Assembly: GCF_900605495.1 (NCBI RefSeq)
Contig: NZ_LR027603.1
Span: forward strand, 1,737,997-1,801,996
From: Bacilliculturomica massiliensis
GTDB lineage: Bacteria; Bacillota; Clostridia; Peptostreptococcales; Anaerovoracaceae
Reading direction: 5' to 3'
Length of the DNA stretch: 64,000 nt
Part shown: positions 50,510 to 61,620 of the stretch, in pieces
Layout: every line of letters begins with the position of its first letter
Numbering within the stretch: position 1 is the stretch's first letter
Notes under the pieces: model-generated
What the model saw: the letters and a program-made list of their open reading frames with translations, nothing else
The model's database searches: none
Told to the model about the DNA's origin: nothing
Made by a program: the position numbers and the translations under genes

Positions 50510-52195
50510 CTATTCCGCGTACTCCTTCGAGTTGAAGTTGATATCCTTGAGCACCGCCTGAGCGATATTTTTGCAGTAATCGCCGATCTTTTCCAGATTG
50601 TGCAGCACGTCGGTGTAGAGCACTGTGAACTCCGGCGAACACTCGCCCCGTTCCAGCCGCTCCAGATGGTGATTTCTGAGCCGCAGTTCCAGATGATCCA
50701 GAGCGTCCTCCTGCACCAGCACGTCCCGGGCCAGATCTTCATGGCCGTCGTTCAGCGCGCGGATCGTATCCTCCACGATGCTTTTGACCTGGGCAAAACC
50801 GCCGGACAGCTCCAGCACCGCCCGATCTGAGAAACGGTAGCCCTTCTCCATTTTCTCCCTGGCAAACTCCGCGATGTTCTGGCACTGGTCGCCCATGTGC
50901 TCAATGTCTCCGGCCACGTGCATCAGCCCGGAGATCTGCGCCGACTGGTGAGCCGTCAGGCCGCCCCCCGCAAAGATGGAGGACATGTACTTCACCGTGG
51001 CCGCCTGCAGAGCGTCGATATTTTCTTCCAGCTCCGTGACCTCGTCCACAGCGCTCTCATCTCCCTCAAAGAACGCTTTCTCCGCAGATTTCAGCATGGG
51101 GAGGATCATCTGAGCGATGCGGGACAGTTCCCGGGTAGCCAGATGCAGCGCGAATACCGGCTGATCGATGATCTTGTAATCGAGATAGAGCGGCGTACAG
51201 GTGGCCACCAGCTCTTCTTCCTTCTCCGGCAGCAGCCTTGTCACCAGTTTTACGAGAAAACCAACAAAGGGCAGCCACAGCAGGGTACACACGATATTGA
51301 AGATAGAATGGGCGTTGGCGATCTCCCGGGAAATAATGGCCAGTTCCGGTCCAGGCGGCGAGACCAGCCGCACGATCCCGCAGAACTGAGGGATGAACCA
51401 CATGAAGATCAGCGTGCCCGAAATGTTGAAGATAGTGTGGGCCGCAGCCGTCCGCTTGGCGTTGGTGGAACCTCCGATGGTGGCCAGGATGGCCGTGATG
51501 GTGGTTCCGATATTGCTGCCGAACAAAATGGGCAGCGCGCCCTCCAGTCCAATGATGCTGGCGCCGTCCGGCCCTGCCTGGGACGCCAGATTCTGCAGCA
51601 CGGCGATGACTGCGCTGCTGCTCTGCACGATCACCGTCATTACCGTACCCAAAATGACGCCCAGAACGGGTATCTCGCTGACCTCAAGCATCAGATCCGA
51701 GAAAAACGGCAGCGCCACCAGCGGCTTCATGGTGCTTCCCATATACATGATGCCCAGGAACAGAAGTCCGAAGCCGAAGACTGTTTGTCCCACAAATTTG
51801 ATCTGCGGCTTCTTGGCCGCAAAAAAGAGCAGAAAACCAATAAAGATGATGGGCCAGATGTAATCATCCAGCTTGAATGCGATGAGCTGTGCCGTCATCG
51901 TCGTACCGATGTTTGCGCCGAGGATGATACTGATCGCCTGCGGCAAGTTCATGAGTCCTGCGCTGACAAAGCCGATCACCATTACCGTGGTAGCGCTGCT
52001 GCTCTGCAGAACAGCCGTGGTCAGGGCCCCCGCCAGAACTCCTACGAAAGGATTCTTCGTCAGCAGCCCCAGGACCGACCTCATTTTCTCTCCGGCGACC
52101 TTCTGAAGTCCTTCGCTCATCAGATTCATACCGTAGATGAAAACAGCCAGGCCTCCCAGGAGTCCGAACACCATCTGTACTGTCTCGTTTCCCAT
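50510..52195 (-). CDS. Na/Pi cotransporter family protein with C-terminal PhoU-like domain
   Basis: A 561-residue protein. The membrane part (about 1-320) has the two inverted QSSSA repeats (TTAVLQSSSATTVMVIGF near 60-77 and TVIVQSSSAVIAVLQNL near 190), each followed by GANIGTT or GSNIGTT. The cytosolic C-terminus (about 340-550) is a PhoU-like helical domain. Such NptA/YjbB-like proteins move phosphate with sodium, sometimes outward. ATG 52195 follows AAGGAG; the upstream extension is Arg/Lys-rich and not conserved. The gene lies 201 nt downstream of pfkA in the same orientation. Confidence 0.93.
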   Translation of the reverse strand: MGNETVQMVFGLLGGLAVFIYGMNLMSEGLQKVAGEKMRSVLGLLTKNPFVGVLAGALTTAVLQSSSATTVMVIGFVSAGLMNLPQAISIILGANIGTTMTAQLIAFKLDDYIWPIIFIGFLLFFAAKKPQIKFVGQTVFGFGLLFLGIMYMGSTMKPLVALPFFSDLMLEVSEIPVLGVILGTVMTVIVQSSSAVIAVLQNLASQAGPDGASIIGLEGALPILFGSNIGTTITAILATIGGSTNAKRTAAAHTIFNISGTLIFMWFIPQFCGIVRLVSPPGPELAIISREIANAHSIFNIVCTLLWLPFVGFLVKLVTRLLPEKEEELVATCTPLYLDYKIIDQPVFALHLATRELSRIAQMILPMLKSAEKAFFEGDESAVDEVTELEENIDALQAATVKYMSSIFAGGGLTAHQSAQISGLMHVAGDIEHMGDQCQNIAEFAREKMEKGYRFSDRAVLELSGGFAQVKSIVEDTIRALNDGHEDLARDVLVQEDALDHLELRLRNHHLERLERGECSPEFTVLYTDVLHNLEKIGDYCKNIAQAVLKDINFNSKEYAE

Positions 52196-52275
52196 ATTCT
52201 TTCTTTTTCTCCTTTTGCAGACCTTGCTCCGCGCCCGCGGCAAACCGTCGGACTCCGGCAGGTCCTACACAGATT

Positions 52276-52319
52276 TTGCCGGATGATCCGGCCACATTTG
52301 CCGGATGACCCGGCCACAT
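52276..52319. repeat. Two tandem copies of a 22-nt unit
   Basis: Unit TTGCCGGATGAYCCGGCCACAT, the two copies differing at one base. It lies in the 201-nt spacer between pfkA and the cotransporter gene. Each unit contains CCGG-rich inverted halves and can form a small hairpin. Confidence 0.75.
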
Positions 52320-52396
52320 TCTCTGACGATCCCGGACGGACGCGTCTCGCCCCCGCAGGCTGTACGCCGCCCGCCGTACTGTCAGACCGTCCTATT

Positions 52397-53356
52397 TTAC
52401 GACAAAATCTCCGCCAGGTCAATAATGGATTCATCGTGAGGGCGCTTCATTTTCAGAGCCTCTTCCAGATCATAATCCACGATCTCCGATCCTCTGATCC
52501 CGATGGCTCTGCTCCCGCTGTCCGCCAGCAGCAGTTCCACTGCCCGGTATCCCATGCGGCTGGCCATCAGACGGTCTCTGGCCGTTGGGGATCCGCCTCT
52601 CTGGATATAGCCCAGAACGACGACCTTCGTCTCCATGCCGGTGCGCTCTTCGATCATGTCCGCCAGATCCGCGGAGGACATGGCCACGCCTTCCGCCCGG
52701 ATGATTATACTGTGCAGTTTCCCCCGGTTCCTGCCCTGGATCAGCTTGCGGCAGACCGCGTTGATGTCCACGGGGACCTCGGGGATGAGTATCGTCTCAG
52801 CGCCTCCGGAAAGACCGGCGTAGAGGGCGATATCCCCGCAGTTTCTTCCCATTACTTCCACCACGGTGGCCCGTCCGTGGGAGGAGGACGTATCCCGGAT
52901 ATTGCCGATGGCTGAGAGGGCCGTGTTCACCGACGTGTCAAAGCCTATGGTAAAATCCGTATAAGCCAGATCGTTGTCGATGGTGCCGGGAAGTCCCATC
53001 ACAGGCACGCCCGCCTTCGTCAGATCCAACCCTCCCCGCAGGGAACCGTCGCCGCCGATCACCACCAGCCCCTCGATCTCGAAATTCTCGATCATGTCCA
53101 GAGCGCGCTTAAACCCTTCCGGCGTCTGAAACCGTTCGCTTCTGGCCGTCCGCAGCACCGTGCCGCCTCTCTGGATGATATCCGACACCGAAGAGATCTG
53201 CATCTCGTCGATATCTCCGCTGATCAGCCCCTCGTAGCCTCTCTTGATCCCGTAGATCTCCATCTTGTTGTAGAGTCCGCCTCTGACCACGGCGCGGATA
53301 GCCGCATTCATGCCCGGGGAATCTCCCCCGCTGGTGAGCACACCGATACGCTTCAT
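52397..53356 (-). CDS. pfkA: ATP-dependent 6-phosphofructokinase
   Basis: A 319-residue glycolytic enzyme that phosphorylates fructose 6-phosphate. ATP-binding loops are [19 protein letters not shown] (from residue 5) and GGDGS (101-105). The catalytic TIDND is at 125-129, with the catalytic Asp at 127, and substrate residues are in [12 protein letters not shown]. Gly104 in the GGDGS loop marks the ATP-using rather than the PPi-using type. The standard length matches the bacterial allosteric tetramer. It lies 16 nt after dnaE, a gene order common in Bacillota, so the two are probably co-transcribed. Confidence 0.97.
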   Translation of the reverse strand: MKRIGVLTSGGDSPGMNAAIRAVVRGGLYNKMEIYGIKRGYEGLISGDIDEMQISSVSDIIQRGGTVLRTARSERFQTPEGFKRALDMIENFEIEGLVVIGGDGSLRGGLDLTKAGVPVMGLPGTIDNDLAYTDFTIGFDTSVNTALSAIGNIRDTSSSHGRATVVEVMGRNCGDIALYAGLSGGAETILIPEVPVDINAVCRKLIQGRNRGKLHSIIIRAEGVAMSSADLADMIEERTGMETKVVVLGYIQRGGSPTARDRLMASRMGYRAVELLLADSGSRAIGIRGSEIVDYDLEEALKMKRPHDESIIDLAEILS

Positions 53357-53372
53357 ATATGCACCTGCTTTC

Positions 53373-56300
53373 TTACTTCCTTATATTATCTCTCCCTATG
53401 AGAGCTTCCATCTCTTTAAAAAATCCATCGTCCGCCGTGATCCACATGTCGGATCTCGTGCGGTATTTCTTTCCGCCCGCAGCGGCGATGATCACAGGCG
53501 TGTCTCCCGGATGGGCCCGCAGCACAGTGCTGATGAGTCCCAGCGCCGAGCGTTCGTCCATGCCGGCCGGGATCAGAAGATTCACCGCTCTGGCGCCGGA
53601 TTCCTGCGCCATTCCCTGCTGGGGCACGGCAGCTGCGCCGTATCCCCGCCGGTCAGCCGGTCCGCGCTGCCGTTCATCCTGGACAGACTGTCCGTACGGT
53701 GCGGACTCCCGATCGGGTCTCTTTCCCCACGGTTCGCCGGGATCCCGGTTGCCGCGGCGCCCGTTTCCGAAGATGCTCTCCGGCGCGGCTCCTTCCTCCG
53801 GTTCCTTCAGCTCCACCACCTGGTTGGCCAGAACCTTGGGCGCCTCGTCTTCCTTGAAATTAACGGTGCCCTTTACAGCGATGATCCCGTCCTCCCGGAT
53901 CAGATCTCTGGCCCGCTCATACACATTTGGAAAAACGATCACCTCGATTGTGCCGTAGAGATCTTCCAGCTGGACGAAGGCCATCATGGTGTTTTTCTTC
54001 GTCACCAGCGTCTTCTTGGAACTGATGATGCCAGCCAGCCTCACCTCCATCCCGTCTGTGATCTGTGGATTCTCCTCCGCGTGGATCAGCTCTTCTGTGG
54101 ACGTGGTCGCCACCTTCTCGATGAGCTCCGTCACATCCATCAGAGGATGCGCCGTCAGATACACGCCCAGCATTTCCTTTTCCATAGACATGAGCAGAGA
54201 TTTGTCGAACTCCGTCAGATCGGGCAGGCGGTTCTGCGCGCCCTGAGCGTTCATCACGGTCTCACTGATCTGAAACAGCGACATCTGCCCCTCGATATTC
54301 GTCCGGGAATCGTTCTGCGCCGATTCCAGCAGCCCCTCGTAGACCGCCAGATGCTGCGCGCGGTTTCCCGGAAAGCAGTCCAGCGCTCCGGCCTTGATCA
54401 GGCTCTCCACCGCTTTCTTGTTGATCTCGTGGATGTTGAGATGCTCGATGAACTGAAAAATGTCCGCCGGCCTGCCGTGCTCCTTCCCGGCGCGGATGAT
54501 CTCCTCGATCACGCCCTCGCCCACATTCTTTACACCCAGCAGCCCGAAGCGGATCTTGCCGTCTTTCACCGTAAACTTCTTGCCGCTCTCGCACACATCC
54601 GGAGGCAGCACGGAGATCCCCATTTCTGCACAGTTTCTGATGTATTTTGCGATCTGTCCCGCGTCGCCCATGACGCTGGTCATCAGCGCAGCCATAAATT
54701 CCACGGGATAGTGGGTCTTCAGATACGCGGTCTCATACGCCACGACGGCGTAAGCCGCCGCATGGGATTTGTTGAAGGCGTACTCTGCAAAGCTGATCAT
54801 CTGGTCGTAGATCTCCTTCGCCGCCTTCTCCGGGATGCCGTTTCGCACACAGCCTTTTATTTCAACAGTTCCGTCTTCCCCATCCTTTCCATAAATAAAG
54901 TATTCCCGTTCCTGTTCCATTACATCACGTTTTTTCTTACTCATGGCGCGGCGCACCAGATCGCTCCTGCCGTAAGTATATCCTGCCAGGTCCCGAACGA
55001 TCTGCATGACCTGTTCCTGATACACCATACATCCGTACGTCACGTCCAGGATCGGCTTCAGGCTGGGATCCACATATTTACTTTTTTCCGGATTTTTCTT
55101 ATTTTCGATATACGTGGGGATCGACGCCATGGGGCCCGGTCTGTAGAGCGAGATACCGGCTACGATATCCTCAAAGCAGTCGGGGTGCAGATTTTTCATA
55201 AACTGACGCATGCCGCCGCTTTCCAGCTGGAACACCCCCAGAGTATTTGCGCTGCTGATCAGCTCGTAAACCTTCGGATCATCGTAGGTCATCCTGGAAA
55301 AATCTATGGTATCACCGCAATTTTCCTTTATCATCTCCAGCGCGTCCCGGATGACGGTGAGATTGCGCAGGCCCAGGAAATCCATCTTCAGCAGCCCCAG
55401 TTCTTCGATGGTGGTCATGGTAAACTGCGTGGAGATCCCTTTATCCGCCAGATACAGCGGCACGTATTCGTTGATGTTCTTTTTGGAGATCACCACCCCC
55501 GCCGCATGGGTGGAAGCGTGACGGGGCATGCCCTCCAGCGCCCGGGCGTAATCGATCAGTTCCCGCACGCGGGCGTCGCTGTCGTAGGCTCTCTTCAGAT
55601 CGGGATTCATATTTAAAGCCTTGTCCAGCGTCATCTTCAGGTCAAAGGGCACCATCTTGGCGATGGCGTCCACTTCGCTGTAGCTCATGTTCAGCACGCG
55701 GCCCACGTCCCGGATAGCAGCCTTCGCCTTCATGGTCCCAAAGGTGATGATCTGAGCGACCTTGTCCTCGCCGTACTTGCGGATGACGTAGTCGATGACC
55801 TCCTGCCGCCGTTCGTAACAGAAGTCGATGTCGATATCCGGCATGGTCACCCTCTCCGGATTGAGAAAACGTTCAAAGATCAGGCCGTATTTGATGGGAT
55901 CGATGTCCGTGATGTGCAGACAGTAGGCAACGATGCTGCCTGCGGCGGATCCCCGCCCCGGCCCCACCACGATGCCGTTTTGCTTGGCATAATTGATAAA
56001 ATCCCAGACGATGAGGAAATATTCCACGTAGCCCATGCTCTCGATGGTGCTGAGCTCATACTCCAGACGCTGCCGCAGTTCATCTGCGAAGGTCTCATCC
56101 TTCGCCCCGGCGCCGCCCTCCGTCCTGAGACCATAGCGTTCTTCCATTCCGCGATAGCACAGTTCACGCAGATACTGGGGACTGGTCTTGCCCTCAGGCA
56201 CATCGTAGTCCGGAATGTGGATCTCCCCAAAGGTGATGTCCACGTTGCACCGGTCCGCGATCTTTTCTGTATTTTCAACGGCCTCCGGTATTTCCGCGAA

Positions 56301-57059
56301 GAGCCATGACATCTCTTTTTCCGATTTCAGATAAAACTGATCGTTGGGAAAACGCATGCGGTCTTCCTCGTCCACCGTGGCCGCTGTCTGAATACACAGC
56401 AGCACGTCGTGGGCCCTGGCGTCTTCCTGGCGCACATAGTGCACGTCGTTGGTGGCCACAAAGGGGATCCCCGTCTCCTCCCGCAGCCGCTTCATTCCCG
56501 GCAGAATGCGGCGTTCCTCCTCCAGCCCCTGATCCTGAAGTTCCAGAAAGAAATTGCCCTCCCCGAAGATATCCAGCAGTGCCAGCGCTTCCTCTTTCGC
56601 GCCTTCGTAGTCGTCCTGCAGCAGGCGGTTCTGCACCTTTCCCGCCAGACAGGCGGACAGGGCGATGATGCCTTCGCTGTGCTGACGCAGCACCTCGTGG
56701 TCGATCCGTGGCTTGTAATAAAACCCTTCAGTAAAACCCACGGAAACGATCTTCATCAGATTGTGAAACCCGGTCTCATTTTCTGCCAGCAGCACCAGAT
56801 GTCCCTGATGCTTATCCTTCGAGCCGTCTTTGTCCTTTCTCCCTCTTGCCGCAGTGTAAACTTCGCAGCCGAGGATGGGTTTCACGCCCTGCTTCTTCGC
56901 CTCTTTATAAAAATCAATGACCCCGAACATCACGCCGTGGTCCGTGATCGACACCGCGTCCATGCCCAGCTCTCTGGTCCGGGCAATGAGGTCGGGGATC
57001 CGCGCCGCTCCGTCAAGCAGGCTGTATTCCGTATGTACATGCAGATGTGTAAAACTCAT
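53373..57059 (-). CDS. dnaE: DNA polymerase III subunit alpha
   Basis: A 1228-residue replicative polymerase of the DnaE type. The PHP domain is at 1-250 ([19 protein letters not shown] in part, ITDHGVMFG). The catalytic aspartates are in [16 protein letters not shown], near residue 410. A helix-hairpin-helix region and an OB domain ([19 protein letters not shown] in part, about 995-1060) follow. The tail (about 1085-1190) has a charged Gly/Arg/Gln-rich insert, then [18 protein letters not shown]-like sequence. ATG 57059 follows AGGAGGAACT; the open frame reaches 57170, but that segment is Arg-rich and not conserved. A separate PolC is not in the window. No clear promoter was found in the 344 nt upstream. 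Confidence 0.96.
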   Translation of the reverse strand: MSFTHLHVHTEYSLLDGAARIPDLIARTRELGMDAVSITDHGVMFGVIDFYKEAKKQGVKPILGCEVYTAARGRKDKDGSKDKHQGHLVLLAENETGFHNLMKIVSVGFTEGFYYKPRIDHEVLRQHSEGIIALSACLAGKVQNRLLQDDYEGAKEEALALLDIFGEGNFFLELQDQGLEEERRILPGMKRLREETGIPFVATNDVHYVRQEDARAHDVLLCIQTAATVDEEDRMRFPNDQFYLKSEKEMSWLFAEIPEAVENTEKIADRCNVDITFGEIHIPDYDVPEGKTSPQYLRELCYRGMEERYGLRTEGGAGAKDETFADELRQRLEYELSTIESMGYVEYFLIVWDFINYAKQNGIVVGPGRGSAAGSIVAYCLHITDIDPIKYGLIFERFLNPERVTMPDIDIDFCYERRQEVIDYVIRKYGEDKVAQIITFGTMKAKAAIRDVGRVLNMSYSEVDAIAKMVPFDLKMTLDKALNMNPDLKRAYDSDARVRELIDYARALEGMPRHASTHAAGVVISKKNINEYVPLYLADKGISTQFTMTTIEELGLLKMDFLGLRNLTVIRDALEMIKENCGDTIDFSRMTYDDPKVYELISSANTLGVFQLESGGMRQFMKNLHPDCFEDIVAGISLYRPGPMASIPTYIENKKNPEKSKYVDPSLKPILDVTYGCMVYQEQVMQIVRDLAGYTYGRSDLVRRAMSKKKRDVMEQEREYFIYGKDGEDGTVEIKGCVRNGIPEKAAKEIYDQMISFAEYAFNKSHAAAYAVVAYETAYLKTHYPVEFMAALMTSVMGDAGQIAKYIRNCAEMGISVLPPDVCESGKKFTVKDGKIRFGLLGVKNVGEGVIEEIIRAGKEHGRPADIFQFIEHLNIHEINKKAVESLIKAGALDCFPGNRAQHLAVYEGLLESAQNDSRTNIEGQMSLFQISETVMNAQGAQNRLPDLTEFDKSLLMSMEKEMLGVYLTAHPLMDVTELIEKVATTSTEELIHAEENPQITDGMEVRLAGIISSKKTLVTKKNTMMAFVQLEDLYGTIEVIVFPNVYERARDLIREDGIIAVKGTVNFKEDEAPKVLANQVVELKEPEEGAAPESIFGNGRRGNRDPGEPWGKRPDRESAPYGQSVQDERQRGPADRRGYGAAAVPQQGMAQESGARAVNLLIPAGMDERSALGLISTVLRAHPGDTPVIIAAAGGKKYRTRSDMWITADDGFFKEMEALIGRDNIRK

Positions 57060-57272
57060 AGTTCCTCCTGTTATCGCCATGGCTCCCCGCCGGCGATCAC
57101 CGACGGCAAACGCCGCGCGCCGACGCTGACACGTCTGCGAACGCATATCATGAACACCGCCCGCGGACACTGTCCGCCGGGCCGTGCCGCGCTGTTCGGG
57201 CCCACGGGATAATCCGCCGGACCTTCACAGAAGCCATACGCAATTATTTTACCACACATTGCGCCGGGGCGG

Positions 57273-57301
57273 TTGTATTTCCTGTTGTTTTTTTTTATAA
57301 T
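57273..57301 (+). promoter_or_regulatory. Promoter of the SLH-domain gene
   Basis: TTGTAT (57273-57278), a 17-bp T-rich spacer, TATAAT (57296-57301), about 100 nt before the start codon. The rest of the 57060-57403 gap shows nothing further. Confidence 0.72.
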
Positions 57302-57403
57302 ATAAGGGATGTCGTACTCAGATATTTCCGTATTTTTCAAGAAAAGTTTGAGATATCTCTCCTATGTCCGCGTTAAAATAACCAAAGAAAAGAGAATATT
57401 ATA

Positions 57404-58825
57404 ATGAAGAAAATGACCATGATCAATGGAGCGCGCCGCACAGCGCGGCGCGTGATCCCCGCGGCCCTCGCGCTGCTTCTGTGCTCCGGCGCAGCCTTCG
57501 CCGATGAGATCACCGTGGAGAAGGAACCCGGCTTCTCCAATTTCACTAGAAAACAGGATTACAACGCCGGCCAGTTTTCCGATGTGGCGGAAAGCGACTG
57601 GTTTTCCCAGGGCGTACAGAGCGTGTTTGAGCTCAGTCTGATGAACGGCAAGAGCCATACCGCCTTCGCCCCGGAAGCCACGGTCAAGATCAGCGAGGCG
57701 ATCTCCATGGCCGCAAAAACACACAATATCTACAACGGCGGCGACGGCACGCTTCCCGAAACCACTTCAGGAAACTGGTACGACAGCGCTGTAAATTACG
57801 CCCTGAGCAGCGGGATCATCCGCGCCGGCGATTTCGCGGACTACGATGCGGAAGCCACCCGCGCCCAGCTGGCCTACATTTTTTCAGGCGCGGTGCCTCA
57901 GGAGACCCTGGCCCCCATCAACGCTGTGGACGCGGTGACGGATATCGCCGCCCGCACTCCCTACGCCGGCGATATCCTGACTCTCTACCGGGCGGGGATC
58001 GTCTCCGGTTCCGACGCTTCCGGCGCTTACCGGCCTGATCAGTCCATCACCCGGGGAGAGGCGGCTATCATCCTGTCCCGCATCGCCTCCCCTTCCCGCC
58101 GCATCTGTCTCACGCCTGAGCAGGAGAAGGTGTTTTCAACGGGAGATGCGGAGAACGCCGGCGGCGGTTCCGACGGCGGCGGGCAGACCAGCGGCCAGGA
58201 ATCCGATGGCACCGACAAGACCGGCAGCACTGACAAGACCGGCAGCGCCGATAAAGCAGGCGCGTCCAATACGGAAAAGGACAAGACCGGGACCGGCGAT
58301 CCCGCCGCCCCGGCTCCACAGATCTTTACCGCAAGCGGCGGCGCTTTTACGCTGACCGCCAGTACCAGCTGGACCACAGGCCCGGCGGTGTCCGATTCCA
58401 TCAGCCTGAATCTGATCCTGCCCGATCCCACCGCTCCGGCGGACAATCCGTCCGGCCGGAACCGGGACAAAGCGAAGACTCAGCTCTCACCGGGCGCGGC
58501 CCGGGCAAGCATTCTGGGCTTTCTCTCCTCCCGTCACGACGCGGCGGCGCCCCTGTCCATTTTCCACGGCATCACGGCGAAGAGCGTGGCGGAGGAGATC
58601 TCCGGCGACCAGATCATGCCTTCCGTGTATTTTACGCTGTCCGGCGGAGCGGGAGCCTGCATCAGTCCCCTGCTTTCCAGCAGTCAGGAAGACGCGCAGT
58701 ACTGGATCATTACCGCGGAGGACGGTGGCGATTTTGTGACCCTGGTAGGACGGGTGTCCAAATCCGCAGGCATGGACGTGCAGAACGAAGTGCTCTCCGT
58801 CCTGAAATCCCTGAGCCTGCGCTGA
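57404..58825 (+). CDS. S-layer homology domain protein
   Basis: A 473-residue exported protein. The signal peptide is residues 1-34 (VIPAALALLLCSGAAFA). Three SLH-type repeats follow (about 58-110, 115-165, 180-230; for example FSDVAESDWFSQGVQSVFELSLMNG in part, YRPDQSITRGEAAIILSRI). A linker rich in Asp/Lys/Thr/Gly with DKTGS-like repeats is at about 245-300. The C-terminal domain of about 170 residues (from FTASGGAFTLTASTSW) is not assigned. SLH repeats hold the protein to pyruvylated wall polymers, so the C-terminal domain is displayed at the surface. It probably begins the operon with the ABC-F gene, 72 nt downstream, although their functions differ. Confidence 0.88.
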   Translation: MKKMTMINGARRTARRVIPAALALLLCSGAAFADEITVEKEPGFSNFTRKQDYNAGQFSDVAESDWFSQGVQSVFELSLMNGKSHTAFAPEATVKISEAISMAAKTHNIYNGGDGTLPETTSGNWYDSAVNYALSSGIIRAGDFADYDAEATRAQLAYIFSGAVPQETLAPINAVDAVTDIAARTPYAGDILTLYRAGIVSGSDASGAYRPDQSITRGEAAIILSRIASPSRRICLTPEQEKVFSTGDAENAGGGSDGGGQTSGQESDGTDKTGSTDKTGSADKAGASNTEKDKTGTGDPAAPAPQIFTASGGAFTLTASTSWTTGPAVSDSISLNLILPDPTAPADNPSGRNRDKAKTQLSPGAARASILGFLSSRHDAAAPLSIFHGITAKSVAEEISGDQIMPSVYFTLSGGAGACISPLLSSSQEDAQYWIITAEDGGDFVTLVGRVSKSAGMDVQNEVLSVLKSLSLR

Positions 58826-58897
58826 GACCCGGAAAAAACAGCGCCGGTTCCGGCCGGCGTCGTACCACCCTTAAACCACAGAAACAGGAGCAGAACC

Positions 58898-60778
58898 TTG
58901 ATATTACTCAACGCAAGCGATATTTCAAAATTATATACAGAAAAGCCCCTTCTCTCCGGTCTGTCCTACAGCATCAATGAAGGCGACAAGATCGGGCTGA
59001 TCGGCGTCAATGGGACGGGAAAGTCCACCCTGCTGCGGATCACCGCCGGTGCGGAGGACGCGGACTCCGGTACGGTGACGCTGACCAGAGGCGTTCGCAT
59101 CGCCTGGCTACCCCAGACGCCCCGGATCGATCGGGACGTCTCTGTTCTGGAACAGGCCCTGGCCTTCGCCGGCAGAGACGCAGCCGACGAGGACGCCTAC
59201 GAATGCCGGTCCATGCTGTATCAGCTGGGCATCACCGATCTGGACGCGCCCGTATCCCAACTCTCCGGCGGCGAGCGGAAACGGGTGGCCATGGCCGGTA
59301 TTTTCAGCGTTCCCTCGGACATCCTCATACTGGATGAGCCCACCAACCACATTGACAGCGATACGGTGGAATGGCTGGAGGGGTTTCTCTCCCGCTACAA
59401 AGGCGCTATTTTCATGGTCACCCACGACCGTTATTTTCTGGACCGCGTGGCCAACACCATATTGGAGCTGACTGACGGAAAACTGTACCGGCATCAGGGT
59501 AATTACCAGGTGTATCTGGAAGAAAAAGCAGCCCGCGAGGAGATGGCCATGGCCGCCGAGCGCAAGCGGCAGGCGCTCTACAAGCGGGAGCTGGCATGGA
59601 TCCGCAGAGGCGCTCAGGCCAGAAGCACCAAGGCGCAGTTCCGCGTAGACCGCTTTAAGGAGCTTGAGGACAGCAAACTGACCGTCTCCGACGCCAGGGT
59701 GGAAATGAGCTCCGTGGCCAGCCGGCTGGGCAGAAAGATCATCGAATTCTCTCACATCAGCAAATCCTACGGCGGGAAGATCCTGATCTCCGATTTCAGC
59801 TACACCGTCCTTCGAAACGACCGCATCGGCATCCTGGGACCAAACGGCTGCGGAAAGTCCACTCTGCTGCGCATCCTTCTGGGGCAGGAAACGCCCGACA
59901 GCGGCGATGTGGACATCGGAGAGACCGTGCGGATCGGATATTTTTCTCAGGAAAACGAACACATGGACGACAGGCAGCGCGTTATCGACTACGTGCAGGA
60001 CATCGCCTTCAACGTAAAGACCAACGACGGGATCATCAGCGCTTCCCAGATGCTGGAACGCTTTCTGTTTCCGCCCGCCATGCACTCCATTGAGCTTGGC
60101 AGACTCTCCGGAGGTGAAAAACGCCGTCTGTACCTGCTGGGGATCCTCATGGGAGCTCCCAACGTACTGCTGCTGGACGAACCTACCAACGACCTGGATA
60201 TCGATACGCTGACTATTCTTGAGGATTATCTGGACACGTTCCCCGGCGCGGTGATCGCCGTATCCCACGACCGCTACTTTTTGGACCGCATCTCCGTGCG
60301 CACTTTCGCCTATGAGGGAAACGGAACGATCGGTCACTATCCCGGCGGTTACTCGGATTATATGGAACTGAAAAAAGCCCGGGAGAGAGAGACCGCGGAA
60401 GCCGCAAGAAATTCAGCCGCAGCATCCCGAAGCGCCGATTCCAGACCCGCCGCCGGTCCCCTGGCTGAGAACGGAGACGGAGAGCAAAACGGTGAAAACG
60501 CCCGGGCTCCAGAGGGTCCCGGCCACCGGTCCGGCAAGCTGAAATTCTCTTTCAAGGAGCAGAGAGAATACGAGAACATAGACAGCGACATCGCGTCGCT
60601 GGAAGAACAGATCGCGGCCTGCGAAGAAAAAATGGCGCAGAATCTCACCGATTATGTAGAGCTGCAGCGGCTGGGCGATGAAAAAAGCCGCCTGGAAACG
60701 GAACTGGAGCTCAAAATGGAACGATGGGTCTACCTGAACGATCTGGCCGAGCGCATTGAAGCGCAGAAAAGAGGATGA
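58898..60778 (+). CDS. ABC-F family ATPase (Uup-like)
   Basis: A 626-residue soluble protein with two ATPase domains and no membrane part. Walker A motifs are GVNGTGKST (36-44) and GPNGCGKST (about 313-321); signatures are LSGGERKR and LSGGEKRR; Walker B motifs are ILILDEPTNHID and VLLLDEPTNDLD. The linker between domains (about 215-275) is the long helical ABC-F arm. A Ser/Ala/Gly-rich spacer (about 500-545) and a C-terminal coiled coil (550-626) resemble Uup. ABC-F proteins act on ribosomes; some give antibiotic protection. The start is TTG 58898 behind AGGAG. It overlaps the next gene's ribosome site. Confidence 0.93.
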   Translation: MILLNASDISKLYTEKPLLSGLSYSINEGDKIGLIGVNGTGKSTLLRITAGAEDADSGTVTLTRGVRIAWLPQTPRIDRDVSVLEQALAFAGRDAADEDAYECRSMLYQLGITDLDAPVSQLSGGERKRVAMAGIFSVPSDILILDEPTNHIDSDTVEWLEGFLSRYKGAIFMVTHDRYFLDRVANTILELTDGKLYRHQGNYQVYLEEKAAREEMAMAAERKRQALYKRELAWIRRGAQARSTKAQFRVDRFKELEDSKLTVSDARVEMSSVASRLGRKIIEFSHISKSYGGKILISDFSYTVLRNDRIGILGPNGCGKSTLLRILLGQETPDSGDVDIGETVRIGYFSQENEHMDDRQRVIDYVQDIAFNVKTNDGIISASQMLERFLFPPAMHSIELGRLSGGEKRRLYLLGILMGAPNVLLLDEPTNDLDIDTLTILEDYLDTFPGAVIAVSHDRYFLDRISVRTFAYEGNGTIGHYPGGYSDYMELKKARERETAEAARNSAAASRSADSRPAAGPLAENGDGEQNGENARAPEGPGHRSGKLKFSFKEQREYENIDSDIASLEEQIAACEEKMAQNLTDYVELQRLGDEKSRLETELELKMERWVYLNDLAERIEAQKRG

Positions 60779-60779
60779 C

Positions 60780-61511
60780 ATGAAAGAGGAACTTGACTGT
60801 ATCTATGAAGCGGAGACCGAAGTCTCAATGATCAACGAAAACGGCGTCCTGAAGCCCCACGCTTATCAGGTGCTTTTCAATCAGATCGCAGAGAAGCACT
60901 TGAACGATTTTCACCTGAACGCCGGGGACATCATGGGCTACGGCGTGGCCTGGGCGCTGATCTCCATGACCATTGAGATCGAAAAACAGGCAGAGGGCTG
61001 CCAGAAGCTGTTCGCACAGACCTGGCATTCTCAGCACAAAGGGCCCTACTGGCGCCGTGAGCTGATCTTCAGGGACGCGGCGGGCGACACGATTTTCAAG
61101 GGTTCCACCTTCTCCGTCCTTCTCGATCTGGAAAAGCGTACGGTCTATCGAAAGAAAGAGATCCCCTTTTACGTGGGCGACCCCACCGACATCTTTACCA
61201 CCGAGGCCCGCCCTACCCTGCGCTGTCACCTGGATTTCGCCGCCGCCCAGGAGCGCACGGCCTACAACAGCTACATCGACATGCTGGGTCATGTGAACAA
61301 CTGCCGCTACACCGAATTCGCCTATGACGCCTTCAGCGAGGAAGAAAAAGCGCGGTTAGGCGACATGAAGCACATGGAGATCTACTTCGCCTCCGAGCTG
61401 CGCTGCGGCGACGCCTTCACCATCGGCAAGGCCTACGACGGGGGCAGGCTCTATATCCGCGGCCACAACAACTCGAAAGACGACACTTCCTTTGATATCG
61501 TGATCTACTGA
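60780..61511 (+). CDS. Acyl-ACP thioesterase family protein
   Basis: A 243-residue double hot-dog protein of the acyl-[acyl carrier protein] thioesterase family. The N-terminal half has HAYQVLFNQIAEKHLNDF and VAWALISMTIEIEKQ. The C-terminal half has the conserved YIDMLGHVNNCRYTEFAYDAF (in part HVNNxxYxxF), where Asn and His are active-site residues. It releases fatty acids from ACP. ATG 60780 is one base after the ABC-F stop codon, behind GAGGA, so translation is coupled. A strong terminator follows. Confidence 0.9.
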   Translation: MKEELDCIYEAETEVSMINENGVLKPHAYQVLFNQIAEKHLNDFHLNAGDIMGYGVAWALISMTIEIEKQAEGCQKLFAQTWHSQHKGPYWRRELIFRDAAGDTIFKGSTFSVLLDLEKRTVYRKKEIPFYVGDPTDIFTTEARPTLRCHLDFAAAQERTAYNSYIDMLGHVNNCRYTEFAYDAFSEEEKARLGDMKHMEIYFASELRCGDAFTIGKAYDGGRLYIRGHNNSKDDTSFDIVIY

Positions 61512-61584
61512 CGATCCCTTCCTTCAGCGGACAGGGACACGCACGCCCCAACAGCACAATGACAGTTCCGCACAAAAACAGTTA

Positions 61585-61620
61585 CCGCCCGCCGCGCCTT
61601 TTGCGGCGGGCGGTTTTTTT
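61585..61620 (+). terminator. Terminator of the SLH/ABC-F/thioesterase unit
   Basis: CCGCCCGCCGC (61585-61595) pairs with GCGGCGGGCGG (61603-61613), followed by seven T. Confidence 0.92.

Noticed and set aside
50218-50742. Minus-strand protein of 174 residues with six-residue repeats
   Set aside because: It is the Na/Pi transporter gene in another frame continued through the terminator and the 18-nt minisatellite.
53310-55616. Plus-strand open frame of 768 codons
   Set aside because: It is a shadow of pfkA/dnaE on the opposite strand, with shadow-type composition.
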